Positions 1 through 7,405 of a stretch of 13,312 nt of DNA are shown piece by piece; positions within the stretch are counted from its first letter, which is position 1; the number at the start of each line of letters is the position of its first letter. The translations under genes were made by a program, and so were the position numbers. Location of the stretch: the NCBI GenBank assembly GCA_012800515.1, contig JAAZJE010000138.1:1-13312 (forward strand), read 5' to 3'. Source of the DNA: Clostridiaceae bacterium (GTDB taxonomy: Bacteria > Bacillota > Clostridia > Saccharofermentanales > Fastidiosipilaceae). The notes under the pieces were generated by a model that was not told the origin of the DNA, did not search any database, and saw only the letters and a program-made list of their open reading frames with translations.

Positions 1-234
1 AACTGATTTTCTGTTAGCTGTGATTTGATCCCAACCGGATTAGATGCTACCAGTTGTAATTTTGACCAAAAAACGACGATTTTAACGCTTTTATTGGCCA
101 AATTTTTGGTTTTTACGAAAACTCAAGGCGTGTTATCAGTTGCACATTTGCCGCAATTGCACATTTGACAGCAGACGAGTGAGGTGGAACCAGCACGCCG
201 CGAACAGAACCGGCACGTACGGACGCGTGGACTC
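1..234. other. AT-rich upstream region, no gene seen
   Basis: No credible coding sequence was found here. The stretch is AT-rich compared with the genes that follow. It holds a TTGGCCAA palindrome near 94-101 and an 11-bp direct repeat, TTGCACATTTG, at 140-150 and 157-167. These could be regulatory sites for the rightward operon, but nothing in the window proves it. Any gene to the left lies outside the window. Confidence 0.4.
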
Positions 235-264
235 TTGACTCTCCACAGTTGCATGATTTACACT
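235..264 (+). promoter_or_regulatory. Candidate promoter for the sialidase-like/Mur ligase operon
   Basis: A TTGACT hexamer at 235-240 is separated by 18 bp from TACACT at 259-264, giving a partial match to a housekeeping sigma promoter. Transcription would start near 271, leaving a leader of about 27 nt that carries the AGGAGG site at 287-292. This fits translation from the ATG at 298 rather than from a further-upstream start. Confidence 0.35.
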
Positions 265-297
265 CCTGTTGGACTTACAGCTTTACAGGAGGCTCAA

Positions 298-1413
298 ATG
301 AAAATTATCTCTAGAGGCATCATTCCCAAGCCCGTCGACAACCCGCATTTTAACAGCAATACTTTTCCCGCTCTCACGGCTCTGCCTTCGGGCCGCTGGC
401 TGGCCGCTTTCAGGACAGCCGTCAAAAAAGGCGACTGTGATTTCCAGGAAGCCGTAATGACTTACTCCGATGACCTGGGTAAGAGTTGGAGTGCGCCGTA
501 CGTGCCCTTCGTACTTCCCGACATCGATGGCGTTCCGGGCCAGTGCCGCGGACTTTACTTTCTTGCCTTAGGCGGAAGCAAAGTACTAGCCGTAGCCTGT
601 TGGGTTGATGCTTCCGATCCTTCTCTGCCGTTCTATGATCCCGAAACCGAGGGACTTAAAGACACCCGCATATTCTATGCTTTTTCCGAAGATGAGGGAC
701 TCAGCTGGACGGAGCCGCAGCTCATGGATATGGGAAAGATCAACGATCCCGTCCCCCTGACGGGACCGCCCATGATGCTGAAAGACGGTACCGTAGTCTG
801 TCAATTTGAGATCAACAAGCATTTATATGATCCCACAAAATGGGTACATAAATCGGCGTTAATTTTCTCCGCCGACGGCGGCGAGACATGGCGGGATCCC
901 GTCATAGTTACCGAGGTGCCCGATATGTACTACTGGGATCAGCGCCCGACCGTGATGAGTGACGGCCGAACCATCGTTGATTTTTTCTGGACCTTTGACG
1001 GCAAGAGTCAGCAATATCTGAACATTCATGCCCGCGAAAGCACGGATGGCGGCAGAACATGGGGAGATATTTGGGATACGGGTATCTATGGACAGCCGGG
1101 ACAGCCCGCCGACCTCGGGGACGGGCGCCTCGCTTTAATCGCCATCGACCGCAGCATTCGCCCGATAATCACTGTATACATAAGCAGCGATCGCGGCAGG
1201 AGTTTTGATGAAAGCTTTGTCGTCTATGACAACCAAATAGCCGGTCAAGACAGCGTTCAGATGGATCTCAATGCGGCCTGGGCGGAAATGGCGAAGTTCT
1301 CGGTCGGTCATCCGAACCTCATTCCCATCGGCAAGGATGAACTGCTCGCCTTCTACTACGCGGGAACGGAAACCGACTACACCAGCGTCGAGTTTGTCCG
1401 GCTGAAAATCTAG
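298..1413 (+). CDS. Sialidase-like BNR/Asp-box protein (cytosolic)
   Basis: A 371-residue protein of the sialidase/neuraminidase six-bladed propeller superfamily. Five Asp boxes (S-x-D-x-G-x-[ST]-[WF]) are visible at residues 57-64 (SDDLGKSW), 130-137 (SEDEGLSW), 191-198 (SADGGETW), 248-255 (STDGGRTW) and 297-303 (SSDRGRSF). Asp boxes are structural, so they establish the fold and not the substrate. I cannot confidently assign the arginine triad or the Tyr/Glu/Asp catalytic set, so sialic acid hydrolysis is unproven. There is no signal peptide or membrane segment, which suggests an intracellular protein acting on imported oligosaccharides or glycan intermediates (inference). The ATG at 298 was chosen because AGGAGG (287-292) sits 5 nt before it. 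A longer in-frame start at 184 would fall upstream of the candidate promoter and adds a low-complexity basic segment. The Mur ligase gene follows after 59 nt, probably in the same transcript. Confidence 0.85.
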   Translation: MKIISRGIIPKPVDNPHFNSNTFPALTALPSGRWLAAFRTAVKKGDCDFQEAVMTYSDDLGKSWSAPYVPFVLPDIDGVPGQCRGLYFLALGGSKVLAVACWVDASDPSLPFYDPETEGLKDTRIFYAFSEDEGLSWTEPQLMDMGKINDPVPLTGPPMMLKDGTVVCQFEINKHLYDPTKWVHKSALIFSADGGETWRDPVIVTEVPDMYYWDQRPTVMSDGRTIVDFFWTFDGKSQQYLNIHARESTDGGRTWGDIWDTGIYGQPGQPADLGDGRLALIAIDRSIRPIITVYISSDRGRSFDESFVVYDNQIAGQDSVQMDLNAAWAEMAKFSVGHPNLIPIGKDELLAFYYAGTETDYTSVEFVRLKI

Positions 1414-1472
1414 GTTTGCCGATTTTTCAGTGCGCAACGACCGGTAAACCGGTAAAAATTAGAGGCGACGGC

Positions 1473-2957
1473 ATGACGCTGGAAACAAGTAAATTATTGT
1501 CAAAGTTGGACTATACGCTTCTGCAGGGCAAACTGCCCACAGAAATCACCGGCATCTGTCAGGACAACCGCAAGATCGAGCCGGGCAATCTCTTCATCTG
1601 TATCAAGGGTGATCGCTTTGACAGCCATACCGTCATCGAAGACATCGTCGCCAAGGGCGCCGCCCTTCTCGTCGTCGAACGGCCGCCGGAACTCCCCGCG
1701 ATCGCCCCCGACGGCGCAACCGTTCCGGTTATTCTCGTTCCCTCAACCCGCATCGCCATGGCCCGCATCTATGCCGCCCGCTACGACTACCCGGCCGAGC
1801 GGATCCAACTGATCGGCATCACCGGCACCAAGGGCAAAACAACCACCGCACACATGGTTCATGCCGTTCTCGAAGCCGGCGGTTTCAAAGTCGGCGTCAT
1901 CGGCACCACGGGCGTCGACTACGCCGAACAACATATCTCCACACAAAACACTACTCCCGACTCCTACGACCTCCAGCGCTATCTGCGCGACATGGTCGAC
2001 GCCGGCTGCGAAATCGCCGTCATTGAAGTCGCCTCCCAGGCCGAGCTCCTCCACCGCGTCGAAACCATCAACTTCGACTACGCCATCTTCACCAACATAG
2101 CCCCCGGCGACCATATCGGCCCGGCCGAGCACGCCGACTTCGCCGACTATCTCCGCTGCAAGAGCCGCCTCTTCAGCCACAGCCGCGTCGCCTGCGTCAA
2201 CCGCGACGATCCCCACTGGCGGGATATCGTTGCCGGTCACAATTGCCGAGTCTACACCTACGGCACCGATCCCGCCGCCGATTTCCGCATCCCGACCATC
2301 GAGGACGCCCCGGTTCACGGTCTCCCCGGACTGCGTTTCACCGTCGGAGATCACGAATACCGCCTCAACCGACCGGGTCATTTCAACGCCCTGAACGCAA
2401 CCGCCGCCATCTGCGTCGGTCACGCTTTCGGCGTCGCTCCCGATATCATGGCCGCGGCACTCGAGAGCCTCTACATCCCCGGCCGTCTTGAATTGATTTT
2501 CTCTTCACCCGAACTGAAAGTATGTGTCGACAACGCCCATAACGGCTACAGCCTGCTCCACTTTTTCGAAGCTGTCCGTGCCTACGCCCCGCAACGCACC
2601 GTCGTCGTCTTCGGCACCGGCGGCAATCGTCAGCGCGATCGGCGCTTCGAGATGGGGCGAATCGCCGGCAACTCGGCCGACCTCAGCATCGTCACGTCCC
2701 AGCACAGTCGTTATGAGAGCTTCGCGACCATTCTTGCCGATATCGAAGTCGGACTGGCCGAAACAACCGGAGAATACCTCGCTATCGAGGATCGCCGCGA
2801 GGCCATCGAATACGTTATCCGGAACGCACGCCCCGGCGACTTCATCGGCATCACCGGCCTCGGCCGCACGAAATATCTCTCTGTCAACGGACAAAACATC
2901 CCCTTCGACGATGTCGCCACCGCTCTGGAATTCCTGAAAAAATACGGCTGGACATAG
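1473..2957 (+). CDS. MurE-like Mur ligase (UDP-N-acetylmuramyl-tripeptide synthetase family), non-canonical
   Basis: A 494-residue protein with the three-domain Mur ligase layout and the usual MurE length. Mur ligases use ATP to join an amino acid to a UDP-MurNAc-peptide in cytosolic peptidoglycan precursor synthesis. The N-terminal substrate domain shows DNRKIEPGNLF (31-41). The ATP P-loop GITGTKGKTT is at 115-124. TTPDSYDLQ (160-168) resembles the UMAG-contacting loop. K230 in CKSRLF sits where the carbamylated lysine is expected. The C-terminal domain begins near 338 (GRLE). The specificity motifs deviate: DNPR is replaced by SQHSR (409-413), GKGHE by GLGRT (462-466), and SSHA by ASQA (187-190). 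The meso-diaminopimelate clamp is therefore absent, so this is probably a MurE paralogue with another amino acid or substrate (inference). ATG 1473 has AGAGG at 1461-1465; the in-frame TTG at 1416 lacks a good site. The stop is one base from that of the convergent glycosyltransferase gene. Confidence 0.85.
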   Translation: MTLETSKLLSKLDYTLLQGKLPTEITGICQDNRKIEPGNLFICIKGDRFDSHTVIEDIVAKGAALLVVERPPELPAIAPDGATVPVILVPSTRIAMARIYAARYDYPAERIQLIGITGTKGKTTTAHMVHAVLEAGGFKVGVIGTTGVDYAEQHISTQNTTPDSYDLQRYLRDMVDAGCEIAVIEVASQAELLHRVETINFDYAIFTNIAPGDHIGPAEHADFADYLRCKSRLFSHSRVACVNRDDPHWRDIVAGHNCRVYTYGTDPAADFRIPTIEDAPVHGLPGLRFTVGDHEYRLNRPGHFNALNATAAICVGHAFGVAPDIMAAALESLYIPGRLELIFSSPELKVCVDNAHNGYSLLHFFEAVRAYAPQRTVVVFGTGGNRQRDRRFEMGRIAGNSADLSIVTSQHSRYESFATILADIEVGLAETTGEYLAIEDRREAIEYVIRNARPGDFIGITGLGRTKYLSVNGQNIPFDDVATALEFLKKYGWT

Positions 2958-2958
2958 C

Positions 2959-4164
2959 TCAGCCGCGCCCTTTGTGTTCGGCAATCAGGCGTTTGTATTC
3001 CTCGAGAACCTCGGCGCCGACGGTCTCCCAGGTGCGATACAGCGATTCCTGAGCGCTGATTCCGACCCGGAGACGCTCCGCGGGATCCGCCAGCGCGCGG
3101 TAGATGCGATCCGCGTAGGCCTCCGGCGTATTGGCGGACAGATAGCCGTTATCGGCGTCGCGGATGCCCTCGGCGGTGGTTGAACCCTCAATCATCACGG
3201 CGGGACAGAGCGAACTCGCGGCTTCGCGAATCGAAAGCGCCGACGTATCGTACAGCGACGGGAAGAGGAAGAGTTCCGCCCGCTCGTAGAAGCCCTTGAT
3301 CTTTACCCGGTCGCGAATCACGCCGAGAAAACGTACCTCATCGACGATATCGAGTTTACGGCACATCTCCTTAAGATCATCGGCCGCGTCGCCCGAACCG
3401 ACAAAAACCATCAGGAAGGGCTGCCGACCGGGTTCATCCTCCTGCAGGCGCTTCTTGAGAATCGCCAACGACTCGAGCATCATTTTGAGATTCTTCTGCC
3501 ATATATGCTGGCCGATGAAGAAGAGCAGACGCTGATCCTCGGCGAGACCGAGTTCCTCGGCGACCGCCCGCGCCGCCGGTCCGCGGCGATTGTCGGGGCT
3601 GGTGCGCGCCATGTCGGTGCCGTTGTTAATAACGCGAACCGGGCCTTCGTAGCCGTACTCGCGCAAAGTCGCGATTGTATTATCGTTCACCGTCCAGACC
3701 TCGGTGGCATTATGGTAGGTCTGCATAAGGTAACTCAGAATCCATTTAGAGACGGTCTTAGAGCGAGCCGCCGACAGAATATCGTCATAGTATTTGGAGT
3801 GGAAAGACGCAACCATGGGGATATTGCGGCGCCGGGCAATGCGCTGCGCCAGCTTGGCTGAACCAAAAGGACATTGGGCGTGGACGACGTCGAAAGGAAT
3901 TTCATTCAGACGTTTCTGAAAGGCCCAGTCCAGCTTCGGCGCTCCGAGGCGGTACGGCGGACGGAAAAGCACCGGCAGGGAGTAATAACGTAGCACCTCA
4001 ATCGAGTCGTAATCATCCGTGAATTTGGGAAAGCTGGGGGTTACAACGTAGCTCTTCCCGTCCGGGCCGAGCAATCGCCCGGTCTGTTGTGCGTAGTTCA
4101 GGGTGACCGAAGCCACACCATCCGTAATAGGTGGGAATGAGTCGTTAAATTGACCGATAATCAT
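2959..4164 (-). CDS. GT4-type glycosyltransferase (GT-B fold)
   Basis: A 401-residue glycosyltransferase group 1 protein that transfers a sugar from an activated donor, probably to a lipid or glycan at the inner membrane face. The N-terminal acceptor domain begins with FNDSFPPITDGVA (6-18), typical of the family's glycine-bearing first loop, and contains VVHAQCPFGS (93-102) and the FHSKYYDD segment (121-128). The donor domain has FIGQHIWQKNL (216-226), FVGSGD (254-259), FLGVI (279-283) and FPSLYDTSALSIREAASS (301-318). The usual E-x7-E motif appears here as D306-x7-E314, a variant I associate with some Bacillota enzymes. Its closest recognisable relatives are glycolipid-forming diacylglycerol/mannosyl transferases, but the substrate cannot be read from the sequence. 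The start at 4164 has AGGAGG (4169-4174) 4 nt upstream; a start at 4254 would add 30 residues not typical of the family. The gene appears monocistronic. Confidence 0.88.
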   Translation of the reverse strand: MIIGQFNDSFPPITDGVASVTLNYAQQTGRLLGPDGKSYVVTPSFPKFTDDYDSIEVLRYYSLPVLFRPPYRLGAPKLDWAFQKRLNEIPFDVVHAQCPFGSAKLAQRIARRRNIPMVASFHSKYYDDILSAARSKTVSKWILSYLMQTYHNATEVWTVNDNTIATLREYGYEGPVRVINNGTDMARTSPDNRRGPAARAVAEELGLAEDQRLLFFIGQHIWQKNLKMMLESLAILKKRLQEDEPGRQPFLMVFVGSGDAADDLKEMCRKLDIVDEVRFLGVIRDRVKIKGFYERAELFLFPSLYDTSALSIREAASSLCPAVMIEGSTTAEGIRDADNGYLSANTPEAYADRIYRALADPAERLRVGISAQESLYRTWETVGAEVLEEYKRLIAEHKGRG

Positions 4165-4407
4165 AGGACCTCCTAATAAGCGCAATACACTTTCTGATTG
4201 CCTTTGATATGGACAGTTTAGCCCATTTGGGTAACTTTGGGCAAGAAGCTGCATCCGTAGACGGAGTTGGTACGGTTGTCCTTCCAGCCCGACTTAGCCG
4301 TAACGCTTCACCGCCTAAACGGATTCCAAAAACTGTTCTTTAAATATTGCTTCGTCTTCACCTGACCCCGGCGGCACACCGTCGAAAGCCGCGACGCGAC
4401 CCGGCGC

Positions 4408-4981
4408 CTACTTCCAGTGGAAGCGTTTGGCGAACTCAATACGCAGGTATTTATGAAAGGCCACAGTCCCGACTCCAATCAGTGTCCAAGCGACGACGCC
4501 CAGAGCGATCATCGGCCAATCCGTCCTCAGCTTGGCAAAAAAAGACGACTAGGAAAGCCACCGATGAGTACAGCGTCAGCCAGATCAGCGGCATCATATT
4601 GTGCCGATGTTGCCGCACGTCGGTCAGGAAGAAGATCAGGGCGGCAACCAGAGCGGCGGCGGCAACAATCGGAATAACAAATGACGCCCAGCCAGGCACC
4701 AGCAATACATCTATCAGACCGAGCAGAATAACTATATGAATCAGCGATTTCACAATCTGACTGATCGGATTAAATTCGACGATATCCGGCGACAGCAAAA
4801 CATTCCAGGTCGTCCACATCGCCCAGAGAACCACAAGGCTCCACAGCTTGCCTCCCAAAACAATATTGACACCCGGCGCAAATACCAGGGCAAAACTGAA
4901 AATCCAGCGCGCCACCTTGCGCAAAAGTTCAAACCAGCGGGAAACCCGCGGCGGTTCGGGATAGGTAATCTCAATCTTCAT
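4408..4981 (-). pseudogene. Multi-spanning membrane protein (DUF6320-like), frameshifted at a 7-base homopolymer
   Basis: As sequenced, the reading frame from the ATG at 4981 runs to 4451 (176 aa), but its last 28 residues are polar nonsense. Residues 1-148 contain about five hydrophobic segments (near 24-42, 46-63, 80-97, 100-119 and 130-148). Dropping one base from the homopolymer at 4537-4543 (seven A on the plus strand) restores the frame. The protein then continues as AKLRTDWPMIALGVV, forms a sixth membrane segment, and ends RRFHW-like (KRFHWK) with TAG at 4408-4410, for 190 aa. I recognise it tentatively as the membrane domain of the DUF6320 family, which accompanies HxxxD acyltransferases in Clostridia. 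The N-terminal zinc ribbon I would expect in longer members is absent. Its start overlaps the acyltransferase stop by 11 bp, suggesting translational coupling. The extra base could be a sequencing error, a real mutation, or a slippage site. Confidence 0.7.
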
Positions 4982-6521
4982 ACAGCACACTCCCGCTGAC
5001 TTTCGGGCTGAGACCGCAACCGACCAGCAGCTCGTACATTTTATCTTCGAACGAAGGATTGACCGTCAGCTTTGTCACGGACAATACCGCCGTATCGGCA
5101 AAGCTGACCATACCGCAATAGGCGCGATTCACGGTTCCGCTCCCCAGCACAAAGTCGAACTTTGTGATATGTTCCGCCATCTGCGGCGGCAAGTCGACCG
5201 CCCCGATATTTGAAAACGTATTCGTAAAAGCATTCTCGCCCAAAAAGCCGTGTAGGGTCGCCGCGACCGGCCGCTTGATAAAAAGCGGTAAAAAGCGTAC
5301 CGAACGGACGATATTCATCGTACTCACTGCCATCTCCTCCATGACCTCCTGCGCCGAACGCTCGGTCAACTGGCGGCCGATCTCGGGCAGGATTTCCTCG
5401 AGAGTCGTAATCTCTGACAGCTTTAGGCTAATGCCGCAGTACATGGCAAAATTGCGGATCGTGCGCGAGTCGTAGAACTTGCGCATATTGACCGGCACCT
5501 GAATACGGATGTCGCCGCGATTTTCTTCCGTGGCGAATTTGCAGGCCAGGAACATCAAGGCAACCATGAGACCGGTGATGGTCGTGCCTTTGCTCCGGGC
5601 GAGATTAAGTAGCGCGGGCAGTTCTAGCTCGAAATGCAATACCTGGCAGGGACGATTGCGCGAAAGGCGGCCACTCATCTGTAGCGCCCTGCCTTGGCGA
5701 AAGCCGGATCCCTTACGGCGCTGCTTGAAGCGGCGGAATTCGTCGCGTGTCTCGCTTTCGCTCGGCGCGGCGCCGATATCAAAAACCCCGTTGGCCTCGG
5801 GTATCTCATGGCCGAGCAGGCGCAGATACTCGGCGGTCAGCGTGTTCAAAAAGACCATCCCGCCTCTGGCGTCGGTCAAAACGTGGAAGAACTCGGCGCT
5901 GATCCGATTCCGGTAATACTGCACGCGAAACGACTGGGAACCGCTGGTATGGACAATCAGGGGCTTGCAGGGATGGCCGCTCTCCGGCTCGATGACGAAG
6001 CGACGCTTGGTTGAATCTAGATAGTGCCAAAAGAAACCGCGTTTGAGTGTCGTGGCAAAGCTCGGGAAGCGCTTGATCGTGAAAGTCAGCGCGATCTGCA
6101 GAAGTTCCGGAACGATCTGCTCTTTCAGGTACACCGCCAGGCGGAACATGGACATCCTGCGGTAGCCCATCGACATTGGGTAGATTTTCGCGGCGCTGTC
6201 AAGCGAATACCAGCGTAGCGGCGGATGAGCGTAGAAGCCGCCGAGCTTGTGCAACGCCATCCTATCGGTAGCCTCCTCGATTGTCACCCCGGTACTCTCA
6301 TAATATTGAAGCGCCTTGATAAAATCACGCTCCATATCTTCGTGCTGGCTTTTGGGCAGATCAATATATTGAGCCAGTCTCTGAAAATAGGTGTCAATAA
6401 TCTCCCGCTCGGACTCGGCGAGCGTATTCATATAAAGTTCCGGTGCGGTAGCGGTCGCCTTTTTGCGACGGATCTTTTTCATCTCCTTGTGACCGGCAAT
6501 GGAAGCCGTATCTGTGCTCAT
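4971..6521 (-). CDS. HxxxD-type acyltransferase (alcohol acetyltransferase/condensation-like)
   Basis: A 516-residue protein of the CoA-dependent acyltransferase fold shared by PapA, alcohol acetyltransferases and NRPS condensation domains. The active-site motif HxxxD is present at H213-D217 (FFHVLTDARGG), with H213 as the expected general base. The family-typical opening RWYSLDSAAKIYPMS lies at 103-117, RFPSF at 151-155, and the C-terminal lobe motif NTFSNIGAVDLP at 434-445. It probably moves an acyl group from CoA or a carrier to a hydroxyl on a lipid or envelope molecule; the substrate is unknown. Residues 1-100 are extra compared with the core family. They start with a basic patch and continue as a predicted helical segment (about 36-92). 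ATG 6521 follows AGGGGG (6525-6530) with a short 3-nt gap. Alternatives at 6566 and 6482 have worse sites, and 6596 lies too close to the candidate -10 at 6608-6613. The membrane partner gene overlaps its 3' end. Confidence 0.8.
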   Translation of the reverse strand: MSTDTASIAGHKEMKKIRRKKATATAPELYMNTLAESEREIIDTYFQRLAQYIDLPKSQHEDMERDFIKALQYYESTGVTIEEATDRMALHKLGGFYAHPPLRWYSLDSAAKIYPMSMGYRRMSMFRLAVYLKEQIVPELLQIALTFTIKRFPSFATTLKRGFFWHYLDSTKRRFVIEPESGHPCKPLIVHTSGSQSFRVQYYRNRISAEFFHVLTDARGGMVFLNTLTAEYLRLLGHEIPEANGVFDIGAAPSESETRDEFRRFKQRRKGSGFRQGRALQMSGRLSRNRPCQVLHFELELPALLNLARSKGTTITGLMVALMFLACKFATEENRGDIRIQVPVNMRKFYDSRTIRNFAMYCGISLKLSEITTLEEILPEIGRQLTERSAQEVMEEMAVSTMNIVRSVRFLPLFIKRPVAATLHGFLGENAFTNTFSNIGAVDLPPQMAEHITKFDFVLGSGTVNRAYCGMVSFADTAVLSVTKLTVNPSFEDKMYELLVGCGLSPKVSGSVLYED

Positions 6522-6607
6522 CGTCCCCCTATGTTCGTTCCATGCACTTCCGTGCTTATTTTTCATCGTTATTCGGCGCGTTTTTTTCCACGCCATTTTA
6601 CACGAGC

Positions 6608-6613
6608 ATTATA
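6608..6613 (-). promoter_or_regulatory. Candidate -10 box for the acyltransferase operon
   Basis: On the minus strand the context reads TGTGCTATTATAATG, giving either a perfect TATAAT (6608-6613) or TATTAT preceded by an extended TGC. No convincing -35 is spaced correctly. Transcription would begin near 6600, giving a leader of about 80 nt to the ATG at 6521 and making the start at 6596 unlikely. Confidence 0.4.
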
Positions 6614-6638
6614 ATAGCACATTCTCGGCTTTCGTCGT

Positions 6639-7153
6639 TCAAAAACCGTATTTACGGGAAATTTCCGCATAGAAAGCGGCAAAAAGCAGGAGGGTGTAGA
6701 GCGAGACAGCGAGGATAAGCCGCACATCCGCAATCATCATATAGGCCGCCTGCTCGAATATATAATTTTCCAAGCCGGATTGCGCCGCCTGCTGGAAGCG
6801 CGGATTCCCCTGAATAATGCTCTTCAAAACCATACCCAACCCGAAAATTCCCGACAGAAAAATTGCCGGGCAGGCATCCAAGGTCAGCTTAGAATTGCGG
6901 CGCGTCAGTTGCACCGGCAAATAGCAAAGAGAGCCGGTGTACATAGCGACGGGCAGAAGTAGCGACGGGCTACGCGTCTACCAAAACATAAACACAATAA
7001 CCACATCGGGGAAAGGAGCATGCCGACCGCGTCACCTATCCGGCTCTGCCCCTTATACACATTCAGGCACCCCACCAGACCGGCGGTCACTGCCAGCACA
7101 ATCGTGCCCTGCGCAACCACAACAAAAGTGTATGATCCTTTGCATACCGACAC
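6639..7153 (-). pseudogene. Apparent remnant of a membrane-protein gene in two frames
   Basis: Two leftward hydrophobic reading frames lie end to end. The first starts at a GTG (7151-7153) behind an AAGGGGG site. It encodes 82 aa to a stop at 6905, with two likely membrane segments (residues about 10-30 and 41-58). Its tail turns cysteine/arginine-rich and non-family-like. The second runs to 6639 with 101 aa from an ATG at 6944 that has no ribosome binding site. It carries three hydrophobic stretches and ends in ISRKYGF. An in-frame TAG just upstream blocks extension. The simplest reading is one multi-spanning membrane protein of about 170 aa broken by a frameshift near 6955-6990, where an 11-bp sequence is duplicated with a 16-bp period. 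I do not recognise the family. Alternatives are two tiny real proteins or no gene at all. Confidence 0.4.
6944..6970. repeat. 11-bp direct repeat with 16-bp period inside the gene remnant
   Basis: TAGCGACGGGC occurs at 6944-6954 and again at 6960-6970, separated by AGAAG. The period of 16 is not a multiple of three, and it lies where the two leftward frames switch. Removing one 16-bp unit does not by itself join the two frames, so it would be only part of the damage. Confidence 0.6.
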
Positions 7154-7177
7154 TATTCCCCCTTGATTTCGGTCACA

Positions 7178-7218
7178 CCACTGCTGTGATTTTGTGCGCG
7201 CCACTGCTGTGATTTTGT
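7178..7218. repeat. Pair of 18-bp direct repeats
   Basis: The sequence CCACTGCTGTGATTTTGT occurs exactly at 7178-7195 and 7201-7218, with a 5-bp spacer GCGCG (23-bp period, roughly two helical turns). The pair lies 25-65 bp upstream of the GTG of the leftward gene remnant and more than 100 bp upstream of the rightward promoter. Two copies and a short spacer argue against CRISPR. A regulator binding site or a scar of an insertion are both possible. Confidence 0.75.
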
Positions 7219-7329
7219 TGTATTTTGGCCAAATTCGGTTATATATTAATATGTAGCATTTAATCCTTTCTTGTAGTACTTTTGTCGCTTTTTCGACAAT
7301 TAGTTTTTCTTTTCCGTAGCGTGTTTTGC

Positions 7330-7359
7330 TTGACACATAGCGGCTCCTCTGGGTATAAT
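7330..7359 (+). promoter_or_regulatory. Strong consensus sigma-A-type promoter
   Basis: TTGACA at 7330-7335 and TATAAT at 7354-7359 are both perfect consensus hexamers, separated by 18 bp. Transcription should begin near 7366, leaving about 40 nt of leader to the ATG at 7406. This is by far the best promoter in the window and serves the DUF559-like gene. Confidence 0.85.
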
Positions 7360-7405
7360 ATGGGCTATCATCACGGATCATAATTTGTTTTTGGGAGGCC
7401 AGTCT

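Noticed and set aside
184..297. N-terminal extension of the sialidase-like protein
   Set aside because: The start has no good ribosome site, lies upstream of the candidate promoter, and the added residues are not family-like, whereas ATG 298 has an ideal AGGAGG.
1743..2423. 226-codon antisense reading frame inside the Mur ligase gene, plus others at 2505-2984 and 1559-1768
   Set aside because: They are repetitive in Gly/Ala/Val/Asp, mirror the C-ending codons of the sense gene, and lack domains and ribosome sites.
4221..4242. GCCCA/TGGGC-type inverted repeat upstream of the glycosyltransferase gene as an operator
   Set aside because: The arms are only 4-5 bp with low symmetry; chance is a sufficient explanation.
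7178..7218. CRISPR array
   Set aside because: There are only two repeats, of 18 bp, with a 5-bp spacer, and no cas genes.
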